A stretch of DNA of 64,000 nt from Rapana venosa (GCA_028751875.1 CM054155.1:5524160-5588159); one strand, 5' to 3'. Shown: positions 42,175 to 54,965, numbered from the stretch's first letter. Notes: a model not told the origin generated them from the letters alone. Program-made: numbers and translations.

Positions 42175-42880
42175 GAAGGGGTATATTGATAGAAAGTTTT
42201 AATGTATTAACACTTCAAAAAAAAATTATAAGTGATAGGGACAAAATTTGTTAATCTTTTAACACTACTTAAAAATAATGAGATATTGGATAGAAGTGTT
42301 TTTATATTAACACTTATAATCAAGAAAAGTGTATTTGACAAAAGTTATTAATATATTAACCTACGAAATACAACTATAAGTGATTTTGGGGATGGAAATA
42401 TGCAATGCTTTAATACTGAATAATACAATAATAAAGTATTTGGCAAATTTGTTAATAGATGGACACTGCATAACACAAGAAGAATGATATTGGAAAAAAA
42501 GTTAATGATTGACAATGAATGACAAAATGAAATGTTTTGGAAAAAAAATTTGTTAATATATTAACCGTATGCAAAATAACAATATTTGGAAAAAAAAATT
42601 TGTAATTTTAAAAAACACTTTAAAAACACAATCATGAGTAATTTGGGAAAAAATTTTGTTAAACACACAAAATGATTTTGGGAAAAAAGAATACATTAAC
42701 ACTGGCATGATCAATGGTGATTGATTTTGGGAAAAAACTTGTAAATACAATAATCCCGAAATGACAGAATGATAAAAATTTTGGGAAAGAAGTTTTTGTT
42801 CATTAACACGCATGAAAAAATGTAGGATACTTGACAGAAGTTGTTAATATTTACGCAAGAAAATAATAATGAAGAAATAA
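42175..42880. repeat. AT-rich tandem repeat, unit about 50 bp
   Basis: About 14 degenerate units share 'ttggacagaagttgttaata' and 'ttaacac'. Anchors occur near 42,200, 42,250, 42,300, 42,345, 42,400, 42,450, 42,502, 42,551, 42,600, 42,656, 42,688, 42,738, 42,795 and 42,841. The best units contain the palindrome GTTAATATATTAAC. Confidence 0.7.
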
Positions 42881-44094
42881 AAATAAGGTGAAATACATAA
42901 ACCACATGTTGGGACGGGTTTACATCACACTAGGTTTACTGAAGTAAGTAATGCTTTGAAAAGGAAAAAGAAGCATTTCAGACAACTATCTGAGCATTTT
43001 TTGACTTGAACAAAAAACAACGAAACAAAAAAGAATTGGGAGGATGGGCGATACATGACCAAATACATGAATAAATGAAACGAACCGAACACAAAACACA
43101 ACCAACAAAACACAGCAGCACGCAGCACCACACACACACACACACCACACCACACTTAAAAGCACCTTTGCCATTGCCAAGTTTTTTGATAGTCCATTTA
43201 AAAATTTTTATTGTAGCTTATTTATTTTTATTTTATTTTTCCACATTTGTTGAGTTTATATTTTGCCCCGGGTTTTTAAATATTTCATTACTTTTGGGGA
43301 GGTTTTTTTCTCACAAAAATCCCAACATGAGCTGTTTTTAACCTTTTCTCCTTACCCCTTCTCTCCCTTTCTTTTAATTTCCATTACAAACAACAAAACA
43401 ACAAACACACCCACACCCCCACAACACACACACACAACCACACACCCCACACACACACACACACACACAAAACACAACATGTACCCCCGCACCCCCAAGC
43501 GCTAATAAAAAAGGCCGCAATCATTGAACAAAACCCAAGAATTTCAATGTTTTTGAACCCTTTTTAATACTTGTATCCACTTTAACCCAAAAAGATCTTC
43601 TGCGTGAACTTCGAGTCCCCTTTGGGGGACAGCGCGTCGACAAGAGCAGCGCCCCATTGTGGTTCCCCCCCTCCCCCCCCCCCCCGCTCATTTAACTTTT
43701 TCCTATAGAGTGTTAGCCGTTTTGGGGGTCGTCAATTCACACCCTTGTAGCAGCGATGCGGGGTGAACCTCAAGAAACCTCAACCCACTATCGGTTTTTT
43801 AGACCCGGGTTCAGGGGTAAGTTGTTTTAAAAAAGGGGAAAGGTTGGGGTGCCAGACCTGGCGCAGATCCCCCAGGGCAGAAAAGGTTTTGTCACCCGAA
43901 GAGCACACTGTAACAATCGTTTTTTAAAAGACTGGCGGCAGTGTGTGGGTTTTTGGGTACCGGTTTCACTGTCAAGTTTTTGGGGTTTGGTGGGGCCGTC
44001 GCGCCGGGGTTTATCACGTTCTTGATTAAACCATTTACGCGAGTGCAAAACAAAGTGAAGGGGGTATGACCCTGGCTTTCCCCCCATGGGAATT
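42881..44094. other. Unassigned sequence with CA tracts
   Basis: CA tracts at 43,129-43,155 and 43,400-43,470, and a C run near 43,667-43,685. No gene or element recognised. Confidence 0.5.
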
Positions 44095-44355
44095 CCCTTT
44101 TAAACTATCTTTAGTGATCCCACTATGACCTCTGCTAGGAGGCTTGCTCGCACGTCCCTTTTGTGCTGCAGCCCGGGGGCGGTTGGGCCCTTTGGGAAAA
44201 ATCTCCCCGCTGATGCCCCTTTGCCCCTTGGGGAGAGGGGGAATTTCTGTGGGCAAGGCACTCCACTATAATCACATTTTTGCCCAAATTTCCGAACAGC
44301 AGCTGCCCCCTCTGCTGTTTTTGGGGGGGCCCTCGCGAAAACAGGAAACAAACAT
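44095..44355 (-). repeat. Repeat F, noisy inverted copy
   Basis: Reverse of the 1,505-1,772 order: 'ctttagtgatc', 'aggaggcttg', 'tgctgcagccc', 'gtgggcaaggc', 'ccgaacagcagctgcc'. Confidence 0.65.
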
Positions 44356-44544
44356 ACTCAATGGTTCCACATAGCAGTTTCCCGAAGCCGAAAACGTACT
44401 ACACTTTCCCCCAAAGGACAGGAAAGTAGCTATAAAGTTTAATTTTGCAAGACTTAAACCGAAATTTTCCCAAAGGAGCTCAACATTGTTCATGCCAGAC
44501 TCCCTTGTGGGGGCACCTCCTGTCGAAAATAGCGTCCCCCCCCT
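44356..44544. other. Unassigned noisy sequence
   Basis: Nothing recognised. Confidence 0.45.
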
Positions 44545-44790
44545 TTGAAAATTCCCTCGAAAATTCCCCCTTGTCTACCCCTCTTTTGCTTTGCCTTTTT
44601 TTGTTTTCCCCTTGTCACCTCTTTCTTGTCTATTCGCCTGTTGGCCCCTTTTCTGCATTTTTCCCCCCCGGAAAAACCAAAAGAAATAAAATACCCCACG
44701 ACAAAGCGGATCGCTGGGCCTGTTGCAGGGGTTTTACAGAAGTGCAAAGGCATTTTTGCTCACAGGCAACCAACAAAAGCGCTTTGTGAG
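44545..44790 (+). mobile_element. Noisy LINE 3'-end fragment
   Basis: 'cttgtcacctctttcttgtct', 'ttttctgcattt' and 'gcggatcgctgggcctg' match the reverse complement of 14,780-14,960. Confidence 0.6.
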
Positions 44791-47699
44791 TTTAACGATG
44801 AATGCCAAAGTACAAACCAGATAAAGTCGATTGGCCCTAGGTCACAACCCGGGGAGGTTCAATGTGAAGATGTTACTGCAAAGGCAGGAAAAACATTCCC
44901 CACGTGAGGGACATTTTTCCCTTTGGTTCACGGTAAAGGGTTTAGATCGATAGAATTACGGATTTTCCGGACTCCAACGGCTTTTTTCCAGGAAGTGTGC
45001 TGTAGGCTCACTGGGGAAAAATTGGGAAAACCCCCGGGAGTTTTCTCACTTTTTGGGTCTATTTTTTTTGGGGGAGGGAAAACAAGCAGGGGGTGGCCGA
45101 GGGAGGCCGGTAAAACAGGTACCAAAGCTTGTGTTGGGGTTCTTGGGAAATACTGTACCATTACGATCTGGAGTCGTATGTTTAAGGAAAAAAAGGAGGC
45201 CCCCCCCCAAACAGCAAACCTAAGAATAGGAAATTGTACCTCTTCCCCCTCCCCTCTCTCTTCTCCCTCTCTTCTCTCTCTTCTCTCTCTTCTCCTTTTT
45301 TTCTTCCCTCTTTCTCTCTCTCTCTTTCTCCCCTCTCCTTTTTCTCTCCTCTCTCTTCTCTCTTCTTTCCTTTCTCTCTCTCTTTTTTTTCCTTTCTCTC
45401 TTTCTTAGAAAAGTTTTGCTTCCCAGGGTTTTGGGGTGGCTGCTTTTTCGCACCCAAGAAACAAAGTGAGCGTCAAGAGTTTGGAAATCGTGAATCCTAC
45501 AGTTTGGGGGGCAGTGTTAAATTTTGGGGAACATACAAGCGGTTGTTTTCACTGCAGTTTTCAAGTTGTTGAAGTCAGCTGTCCCCTAACCCGCCATTGT
45601 TTCATATGGAACCCCAGGGCCACCGTCTGAGCTCCTTTACTTCTTTGTTTACACCCCCTGCAGTCTGCCAGGTCTTTCTTCACCGTCCCGTGGAAAGGAA
45701 CGGCTTGCTGCGTTGCAGTGTGGTGGAAATTTTTTTTATCTTGCTTTTCTGGTTTCGTCTTTAAGACCCGTAAAACCCACATCTTTACCTTTCTTTCCAA
45801 AAAGTGCTCAAACCCCTCTTACCTTTCTGCGCTGAAGAATTTCTTTTTGACGTCGATTGGGAACAACAACTCGAAAATTGAAAACCCTTTTCTTTGCAGC
45901 CCAAAGCTCTCCGGTCCCAACTTTTCCCCCCACGAAATAGCGCTGTGGTTTCTTTAACTGGGCCACGTTTCAGTTTTTTGAATGTCTCTTCAGCTCCAGT
46001 TAGTCCCTTCCTAGCACTTGTTGACTGCATTTTCTTGACTGAAGCGTTTCTCCCAGGGTTTTTTTAAATTCTTTTCACGGAGGTTGCTAAAAGCTTCTTA
46101 TTCAAATTTTCTTTCCGAGTCCTCTTAACTTATCCGCTCCCCTAATCTGCACCCTTCTCGAATTGGGGCTTCTTGCCCCAAATTGGGAGGTTTTTTTTAT
46201 CAGAACGCCCCTTCCTTTTTGTTCAAATCCCCACTTCCACCTAGAGCTTTCTTCCTGAAAAGGGTTTTTTCTACCCTTTTACACCCCCACTTTTTGCACC
46301 CGCGACCTCTGTCTGTGAAAGTGTGAACGTCTGCTAGACACCGAACCTTTTAAATTTCACTTATGTCTTTTTTTAGACTTTTTTTGCCGCTTGGTCATCT
46401 GTTTTGTTTGGTCTAGAAATGGGCACGCTTTTTCCTAGGGGTTGGTTTAAATGAGTTGGGGTTTTTTTTCTCAGCTTTCTATCTGAGACCTGCCCCCACC
46501 CACCAAATTTTCTCTTGTTGTCTGCCCCATAGTCGCAGACTGCTGAGCTCTAAAAAGGCTTTTGTAGAAATCCTCTAACAGTCTCACCTGCTACTGTCTT
46601 TCTGTCTGAAATCTCTGGATCTCTCAAGAATGAACTTTTTCTTAACTACAAGCAGTCAGTGAATTTTGTTCACAACTGTCTCAAAGTCCTTTGTCACTCT
46701 CACCTCTGTCTATTTTGCACCTTTCCTGAGGCAACTTTGTCCAAACAAACCATTTTAAACATCTGTTCTCTGAATTCTGGACGCCATGACGTAATAACAA
46801 AGTGTCTCTCTGCACTTCACCATCATCACCAGTAGTTTGAATGCATGACGATAATAAACTCCAAATCTTCTTGCCCATTCTTTTTATGCTCCCACTTGGA
46901 AGGAGAAAACTGGTGGGGAAGGGTACACCAGATCCGCCTTTTAAAATTTTTTTTTACATATTCTTCCTAGTTTTACTCACCGAGAAGATTACTGCTTGTT
47001 GCTTAAACTAACTTAATGCTTTTCTAACCACTTCTGACACCAATTCTTTGTCCTTGATTATGTGTGTGGACAAATAGAGACAAGACTATGTATGGGGAGA
47101 TGTTTAGCTTTGGCTGCACACCGTAGTAAAAAGATCACTCTTTTTCCCTCTGTTTTTCTATTGACTCTTATATTCATACCGCGCCTACTAAGGCAGACAC
47201 AGAAATAAAACCACTTTTTAGTGAAAGATTGCCTCTGCCTCAAAACTCATGTGATTTTTGAACAAATTTTGGTAGCTTGAAATTTTTAATTTTTCAGAAA
47301 ACACAGTACCCCCTCATCCTTTTTATAGTCTGCTAGCTTCCTTACGCAATATGCATGCCGGGGTCACGCTGTAGGAATACACAATCCTCGTTGATGATAA
47401 TTTCCACTTTCTCGTGACTACCTGGTATTGCTCGATGTCCTCAATCCCAAAAACAAGCACCGTCCATTTTTTCATGCTGAAAAAAATCTGTGAAGATCAA
47501 CCACTTTTTTTTCTCACCTCCAACTCTATACCAAGATACACTGACCGGTGTGCAGCCATTTACTTCATGATCAGCTGACATTCCGCGACACCCACGCCAG
47601 CTCAAGTAATGAGTAAACACAGAGTTAGGGACTTGAATCGTCTGCTACTGATATAGACTACATACGGAACAATAACGATTTGACTGAAAACAGAATAAT
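44791..47699. other. Unassigned sequence with CT-rich tract
   Basis: A CT-rich array lies at 45,240-45,410. 45,560-46,550 is pyrimidine-rich and partly noisy; 46,550-47,699 is clean but unrecognised. No gene with a recognisable domain or splice structure was found. Confidence 0.5.
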
Positions 47700-48180
47700 T
47701 CTACATAGATGTTAACCAATCCACCATTGCCGTCGCTCTTTCTTATATCTGGTCCATCATCTGATGACCTCTCACTCTTCATCCCGTTGCAAAAAGCTAC
47801 CTACGACACTTTTAAAATCCAGCCTCAAACATACCCATTCAAACCCCAAGACGTTCCCCTATTGTTTCATCTCATAATTTCTGTCCCCGTCTTCATGACC
47901 CAAAATCCAACATCCTGCCGAATTGTATAACCTGTGTGTGTGTGTGTGTGTGTTGGGTGTGCGTGCGTGCGTGCGTGCGTGCGTGCGAATGTGTGTGTGT
48001 GTGTGTGTGTGTTGTTGTTTTGTTGTTGTTGTTCTTCTTCGTCTTCTTCTATCTTCTTCTTCTTTCTTCTTCTTCTTCTTCTTCTTCTTCTTTTGATTTA
48101 ACGTCTTTTCACTTTTAGTGATTTAACGAACTATGTCTATCCAGGAGAAATATATATATATTATATATATAATATATATA

Positions 48181-48229
<49 letters not shown>

Positions 48230-48402
48230 TAGATAGATAGATATAGATAAATATAAAGATATAGATATCATAAAAAATATATCTGTGGTGTGAAACTGTT
48301 TAATTATTGTTTGGTGCATGTGTGGGAAGTGGATCGAATGCTCAAGCGCTTTGATTTGTTTTTACAAGATATAGCGGCTAATATATAATTCCATTTATTT
48401 TA

Positions 48403-48437
<35 letters not shown>

Positions 48438-48455
48438 TATTATTATTATATTGGT
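47700..48455 (+). mobile_element. L2-like LINE 3' end, interrupted by simple repeats
   Basis: The C-terminal remnant includes a frame reading DTFKIQPQTYPF, against DTFKSSLKTYLF in the 12.5-kb copy. A GT/GC tract follows (47,933-48,012), then CTT repeats (48,030-48,093), the hairpin motif (48,095-48,130) and a TA array (48,149-48,240). The canonical 3' motif 'gcgctttgatttgtttttac' (48,350) and an (ATT)n tail (48,400-48,452) end it. The GT and ATT tracts sit at the same positions as in the 21.6-kb copy. CTT, hairpin and TA are extra. Confidence 0.8.
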
Positions 48456-51200
48456 CTGCTTGGCGATTAAACCCCGGTTTGGTTCAGACCACGCTTCCTG
48501 GCCCAGATGCATCGGCCACTTGGTGTCGGCAAACTCCAACGAGAATGGACAAAGAACTTCCTGAGCTATGCCTCTTCATAATCCTGCATCACAAACACGT
48601 TCTTCCCCACAAAACCCGGTCCACAGAGTGTCCTGGCGGCATCCCATTATCGTCACTGGCACCACTGATCTCATCATTACACCTCAAGTGCCCTGCTGAA
48701 CTGTGGTCCTCAGTACTCCGCAGCTTACACAGGCGCTGACTGCGACAGCCACCGAGGACCACTCTATGGTTCGCAAGCAAGGTGCGGCTCCAACCCAGAC
48801 GAATCCACCGATCCAAGCAGAAAGGGCGACCACGCATCAATACAGCCATGACCTCATTTCCTGAGCTCGGGGAACGTTTTGCTGACCACCATCCAGAGGC
48901 CCTCAGCAACTGCCCAACCACCTGTGCGGAAGAGAGATGGACCCCACATACCGTGATGGCACTTACAAGTCCGCTGTCACCCTTTGAAAGAGAGAACAGA
49001 AAAACCCCGACTGTTTGGGAAGCCGGAATTTCTGAACTCGAGCCAGCCTCTCATCAAAAAGAGCCGCCTTGCTAAACTACAAACAAGACCCCATGCGCAA
49101 AGACGCTCTCAGCATGCCCTTAGAATCGCCAAAAGTGATGCTAAACGGATGGCTAGACAGTGCCCATATAGCTACTGGCAGAACTTGTGTCCAAACATCC
49201 AGCTGTCTGCTGATTGTGGCAACATTCGTGCCATGTACGAGGGTAATAAGATAGCCTTCGGCCATGCACAATCAAACCGCCCCTCTGAAGTCAACCACTG
49301 GCGAAATCATCACCGACCGCTCGAAGCAAATGGAGAGATGGGCAGAGCATTATCAAGAGATTTACCCGTGGAGACCATTGTGACAGACCCGGCAGTCGGA
49401 AATCACAAGCTCCCCGCCAGTCATGCAGAGCTTGATGACTCACCCACCATTGAGAGCATCAGCAAGGCCGATTGACTCACTAGCAAGCGGCCAAAGCCCC
49501 AGGAAACGATGGCATCCCTCCTGAGATCATCAAAGTGGGCAAACAGAGCAAGCCTCCTCGAGCATCTCCACGAACTGAGCTTGCTACAGTGCTGGGAGGA
49601 AGGAACCGTGCCTCAAGAACATGGCGATGCCAATACATCACGCTGTAACAAAATAAAGGCGATCGCAGTCGATGTAACAACTACCGTGGCAGTATCCCTA
49701 CTAAGCATTGTCGGGAAGACATTCGCCCGAGCATACTGAAACCGACTGCATCCTCTTGCAGAGCGGTTATACCCCGAGGGCACAGTGCGCATTCGAGCTG
49801 AGAGATCAACGATCGACATGATATTCTCCCTGAAACAGCTTGCAAGAGAGTGTCCGAGCAGAGACTCCCTTGAACATCGCCTTCCATTGATCAGACCAAG
49901 GCGTTCGACTTTCAGCAGGGCAGGGCTGTTCACACTCCTGTAAAGAGAATTGGATTCCCCCCAAGCTCCTGAGGATGATCTCTCCTTCATGAGAATATGA
50001 AAGGCCCCGTCCAGCACGACTGGCCCTCCTCGGACCTTTTCCCATCAAGAGCGAGGTAAGCAAGCTTGTCCACGCATCCGACGCTATTCGGCATCCTGTT
50101 CTCGCTGCTGCTGCGCTAAACGCCTTTAGACAATCTGAAACGGGGTCTACCTGCCACACCAGAAGCGACGGCAGCCTGTTCACCTCGCGCGCCTTCGGCA
50201 AAGCACAAAGGTACCAAAGCTCTCATACGTGAGATGCTGTTCGACATGACGCCGCCTTGACAGCACACACTGAGCTGCCCTCCAAGAGCTCATAAACTGC
50301 TTTCGCATGCTGCACTGATTCGGCTGACGATCAGCACAAAAAGACGAACATCCTGGGCAAGATGTCAGCTCCGCCCCTTTCCATCTCCATCGGCGACAGC
50401 CCCCTCGAGTCGGAAAACTTCACGTCCCTTGGCTCTCCATCTCCAGTAGCCTCAGCCTGGACACCGAGCTGAACTCCAGATGTGGCAAGGCATCAGCAGC
50501 AATGGCTCGTCTGTCAAAGAGAGTATGGGAGAAATCCATGCTCACCATCATGACAAAGACCCAAGTGTATCAGCCTGCTGGCTGAGCACATTACTGTACG
50601 GTAGCGAGAGCTGGGGAACTCTATACCCCGACATAGAACGCAGGCTCAACACCTTCCCAACCAACGCTGCTCAGAAGGATCCTGGCGTCACATGGCAGGA
50701 CCATTTCCCAACAAAGAGATCCTTGAAAAGGCAGGAACACTTAGCATGTTGCCCTGTCAACCGAAGAGACTTTTTGCGCGGCTTGGGAGCCATGTCCCAG
50801 CCCGCATGCATACGGCAGACTGCCTAAAGACATTCTTTACGGTGAGATTGCCACCGCTCCAGACCAAACAGGAGCACATGCTGCGATACAAAGATTATGT
50901 GCAAGCGAACCTGAAGCGGGTGGCATTGCCCTGCAGAGGCCTTGAAGCACTGGCAGCAACCGCAGCAGTGGCGAGCCACTAACCAGGGTCGGCATCAAGA
51001 CCAAGCAGAGCAAGAAAGGGAGGAGCAGTGGGGAGACAACGACACGCAGACATCGAGAGCGGAATCCAGCACACAGACAACACCGTCCTTCACATGCAAC
51101 ACCTGCAACAGGATCTGCCGCTCCAGGATTGGGCTCAACACCACAGTCGGCGCTTCAGTTTCCCCACTGACTGAACGACCCACGGCGCATTTCGCCATTG
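48456..51200 (+). mobile_element. RTE-like LINE wreck, 5'-truncated in the endonuclease
   Basis: The first bases encode a ruined 'LLGDFN' endonuclease motif. The ADCDTDH/VRSKVRLQ-like region follows near 48,740-48,830, the linker with 'QCPYSYWQNLCPNIQ' at 49,160-49,205, and RT 'LSIVGKTFAR' (49,715), 'AERSTIDMIFSL' (49,800-49,835) and 'DTELNSRCGKA' (50,460). The tail has the 'LLYGSESWGTLY' (50,595) and 'LRYKDYVQANLK' (50,885) blocks. The C-terminus holds 'CNTCNRICRSRIGLN' (51,095-51,140), a Cys pair pattern common in this type of LINE. There are more than a dozen stops and frameshifts. Clade assignment (RTE or related) rests on remembered motif order. Confidence 0.78.
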
Positions 51201-51577
51201 TCTCCCGGACAGACGATGCCACAACAATACTATTATATTATCATATTATTATAAAGAAAACTTGTCAATGGAACTCGTTTGTTGTCACTATGGATATATG
51301 TAAAAACCAAAACCTACTTTTATCCTTATTGGGCTGTCCCCCACCCCACCTTCTCCTCCCTTTTCTTTTTGGGAAAGCTTTATACAATGATTTATATACT
51401 GATACCACGTCAAGATTCTTCTTATAGTAGTAACATGAAATCGAGGCCAAGGCCATAATCAGGGACTTAAGTTAAGTTATTTCTTCAGTTGAAGATGTGT
51501 TTTGTCCCAGTCCCTTCCCCTGTTCCCTTGTAAAAAGGTTGAAAGCTTCTGATTGTTAATCTCACTCTCTCCTCCTC

Positions 51578-51608
<31 letters not shown>

Positions 51609-52898
51609 CTCTCTCTCTGTTTTTTTCAGTTATCTCCTTTTTCAGAGACTATACAATCACAAAAGGCTTATTAGCTCTACCAAACATGAACAACTTTTAC
51701 ATGACAAGATGAACAAGGAGACAACAAGACCACAGTGGGGTCAGAGGAGTTGTCTCTACATGATACATGAATACCAAGCCGCAATAATCATCCTGGAAAA
51801 CATTCCTCCAATTCATTTTCCTGTTTGGATGCTTTTGGAAAACATCGCCACCCTCTCGTCATGCGTCGTAGTAAGGACCACAACTCTTCTCAGCATGCTA
51901 TTTCATAGTCCCTTGCCCGTTCGGATCTGACCATGCTGTGTATTGGCGATACCCCGTTCCTGTGGTGTACATGTTTCCAGGTGGATATTGTAATTTGCAT
52001 GCGGCCCGAGATTGTAAGCTTCGCAACTTCCTGTCTATGTCCAGCGGTACTACGTCAGCCGGCTGTGACCCGTTGTGACAGTGCAGGAGAAACCATGGCG
52101 GTGCTGTGCCACACAGGGAAATTTGGCGAGTGATGTGCACTGGTGCGAAGAAAAAAAACTGGATGTCATAGCTACTCTTGTCCTCTCTGTGATCGTTTTC
52201 CGATTTTCATCTTCTGATTGGACTTGAGATCACAGAGAATGAAGAGCGATGCCCTCAGGGCGTTTACCCCGCAATTCTACTATTACTTTTCTCCTGGATA
52301 GACATAGCACTGCTTCCATCTTACCCAGCAACTGTCTGGTTGTCCTGTGATGTCACCTGTCTGTCAGTCTGTTCAAAGCAGTGGCTTCTTCAACACTCCA
52401 AATACCTGCACGTGTGCAGTCCCAATGCAAACGCACTCAGCACCGACAGTCGAAGAGAGCTTCTACAGAACGACGTCATGGTTTTGGGCGATATCCTGAG
52501 CTTTTCGGGTGCTCAACCCTGCCCATATGTGTGAGAATAGTGTGGTCCGCTACAATCGCGCCTCTATCCAAGGAAACCCGAAGACAAAAGCAGCTGAGCG
52601 TTGGTGGATGCAGTGACTTATCAGCTGTGTCCCACCAACAGCGCCGTCACTTGTCCTCTACTCTGCCTGACTGAACCAAGTTCAGGAGGAGTTTTCTCCG
52701 CTGAATCGCTGCTGTGGTGCTCAGAGTACGCTCCGCTCCTTCCTCTGTCCGTGAAGACAGCTTCAGAGGGCAATCAAGGGAAGAAGGAGACACTGCATCG
52801 TGGACACAGCTCACTATCCAATGATTTCATTAACAGTCTACTCTTAGAGAACAAACGTTCCTGTCTCTGTCCACTGCCTCTGGCTCTCTCCCGCGCGC

Positions 52899-52942
<44 letters not shown>

Positions 52943-53259
52943 GCACAAACACATGCGCATGCAACACTCGCACTTTGGAATGAAACGCTATGTGTAGCCA
53001 GTCCTGTGACAACTAAATGTTCCCAGAACAAAGCGATGGAACATTGCAGTTATTTTCACCAGCTACCGCCTCTATCGTGGAATCGTTTCAGCCAGTTAGA
53101 ACAAGGGAAGGAAGACAAATGGATGTAAATCACTGGGTATTAACTGTGAACTATTTTTCCTGTGTCCACATCGCACTTCATGCCTTAAATATTGTCGATG
53201 GTCCTCCACGAGGAATTACTCTTCATGGGATGCTTAAAGTGTTTTTGACTTGACTTGAC
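51201..53259. other. Unassigned sequence
   Basis: CT array at 51,560-51,625 and CA array at 52,903-52,944. Otherwise unique-looking sequence with several short frames but no recognised domain, splice-consistent exon series or repeat family. A host exon cannot be excluded. Confidence 0.5.
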
Positions 53260-53905
53260 TCGGGGAAGTCAGAGACAAGACCATGACAAGTCTGCTAGAT
53301 TTGTTCATGCAGTCCATTCGAAAGCATACACTACCCCACAGCTTTACTGCTCGTGGAAAAACCTGACGCATCATCTTCCACTGCAGGCCCCTCACTGGCT
53401 TCCTTCTAACACACAGTGATGTGTAAAATCCCCATTCGCTGCTACAAAATTAAGGTGACCAAAAATTTGCGAGCGCCCTATCTTGTAGACATTTCTTCTA
53501 GTTTAGGATGATAATGGATTATTTATCCTCAGCTTTTGGCTTTAAACGCTGTTTGAGAGAAGAAAAAAACATCTAACAGCGTTCCTCAACTAACAGAAGT
53601 GTAAATTCAAGAGTAAGAAGATTACACAGTCGACAGGCCGAGGTCTACATCCCCACCTTCTGCCAAACTCTGTGCCCAAGAATTCCCTCGTTCTATCCCT
53701 CTCTTTCTTTTTTGCTTGATCCCCCTTCTTCCTGTTACCTTTTCTTTTTGTTTTTCTGCTTCTGTCCATTCTCCTCCTTTAAAGAAAACAGTTCTCTCCA
53801 GTTCTGAAGTAGATGCGCTGAACTGACTTGTCAGCGCTTAACAGCAATGTAACATATTTTCACTCAGATGACAAACAACAGTATTGCTGTCTGAGCTTCG
53901 AACGA
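53260..53905 (+). mobile_element. CR1/L2-like LINE C-terminus and 3' UTR
   Basis: The coding remnant is at 53,300-53,700. One frame reads 'SARFVHAVHSKAY', another 'APHWLP', at the positions of the AARLV and LHWLP blocks. A later 'ppsAKLCAQEFPRSI' resembles the AP.LWNSLP block. The 3' UTR (53,700-53,880) matches, in reverse, the fragments at 2.94 and 14.72 kb, and ends at (GAC)n, which merges into a GAA array. It defines the 3' end of that LINE family. Confidence 0.65.
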
Positions 53906-54275
53906 CGACGACGACGATGAGAAGAAGAAAAGAAGAAGAAGAAGAAGAAGAAGAAGAAAATAAGAAGAAGAAGAAGAAGAAGAAAGAGAAGTAAGAAGAA
54001 GAAGAAGAAGAAGAAGAATGACAAAGGAGAAGTAGAAGAAAAGAAGAAGAAGAAAAGGAAAGAAGAAGAAGAAGAAGAAGAAGAAGAAGAAGAAAGAGAA
54101 AGAATTAGAGGAAGAAGAAGAAGAAGAAGAAGAAGAAGAAGAAGAAGAAGAAGAATGGCAAAACAAGAAAGAGAACAAGTAGAAGGAAGAAGAAGAGGAA
54201 GAAGAAGAAGAAAGAAGAAGAAGAAGAAGAAAAGAAGAAGAAGAAGAAAAAGAAGAAGAAGGAAGAAAAGAGGTC
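53906..54275. repeat. (GAA)n array
   Basis: About 370 bp of GAA/GAAA repeats directly after the LINE's (GAC)n end. Poly-Ser/Phe frames are artefacts. Confidence 0.97.
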
Positions 54276-54353
54276 ACACACAGCAAATGTTATTTTTGTT
54301 GTCAGCCGTATCAAGTGCATACGGTGTGTGTGTGTGTAATGTGTGTTGTTTGT

Positions 54354-54384
<31 letters not shown>

Positions 54385-54965
54385 GTGAGAGTGGTTTGTG
54401 GTGTGTGTGTGTGTTGTTGTGTGTGTGTGGTGTGTGTGGGTTGTAATGAAGTGATAATAATCAAACTATAACTCTAGGTAAATATTGTTGATGTTGTTCC
54501 CTTTTTTACATTGAAAGTCTACACAAAGGTTCAAGTCTTCTGCATCTTCAAAACTGCGTAAAGTTTGTGTTGAAACCCCAGTGACTTACGCTGTTTTAGA
54601 GGCTGTAGTGATGTGCCATTCTTTCAGGTACTGTCTCTCCACTCACCGATTTAGTGATACTGGAGAACAAGGAATGTAACTTTGCAAGACGTTGTGTGTG
54701 TGAGTGGTGTTTGTGCGTGTGCGTGTGCGTGCTGTTGTGCTGTGCGTGCGTGTGTGTGTATGTGTTGTGTGGGTGTGGGTTGTGTGTGTGCGTGTGTGTG
54801 AGTGTGGTGTGTGTGAGTGTGTGTGCGTGTGTGTGTGTGTGAGTGTGGTGTGCGTGTGTGGGGTGTGTGTATGTGTGTTTGTCAAAGTCGATTTCAAAAT
54901 CATAGTTTTATTTTTACGCGTGTGAAATGTAGACCATAACAGCAGACATTGAAAGGGGGATACAG
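54276..54965. repeat. (GT)n arrays with unassigned sequence
   Basis: GT arrays at 54,325-54,450 and 54,690-54,880; the sequence between is unrecognised. Confidence 0.85.

Larger units (their letters stand above)
24868..46500. other. Low-fidelity sequence block
   Basis: Mixed sequence is replaced by runs of A, C, G or T of four or more at a density not seen elsewhere. Known elements are recognisable but blurred. Cleaner islands exist at about 40,050-40,560 and 42,900-43,150. The end is gradual (about 46.3-46.6 kb). Every short open frame inside is unreliable. Confidence 0.85.

Noticed and set aside
24868..46500. Numerous 60-160 codon frames in the noisy block
   Set aside because: Composition is homopolymer driven (Phe, Lys, Pro, Gly runs) and no domain is recognisable except blurred LINE pieces.
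52601..53128. 175-codon frame as a possible host gene
   Set aside because: It runs through a CA array, has no recognised domain and no sibling exon pattern. Evidence is insufficient.
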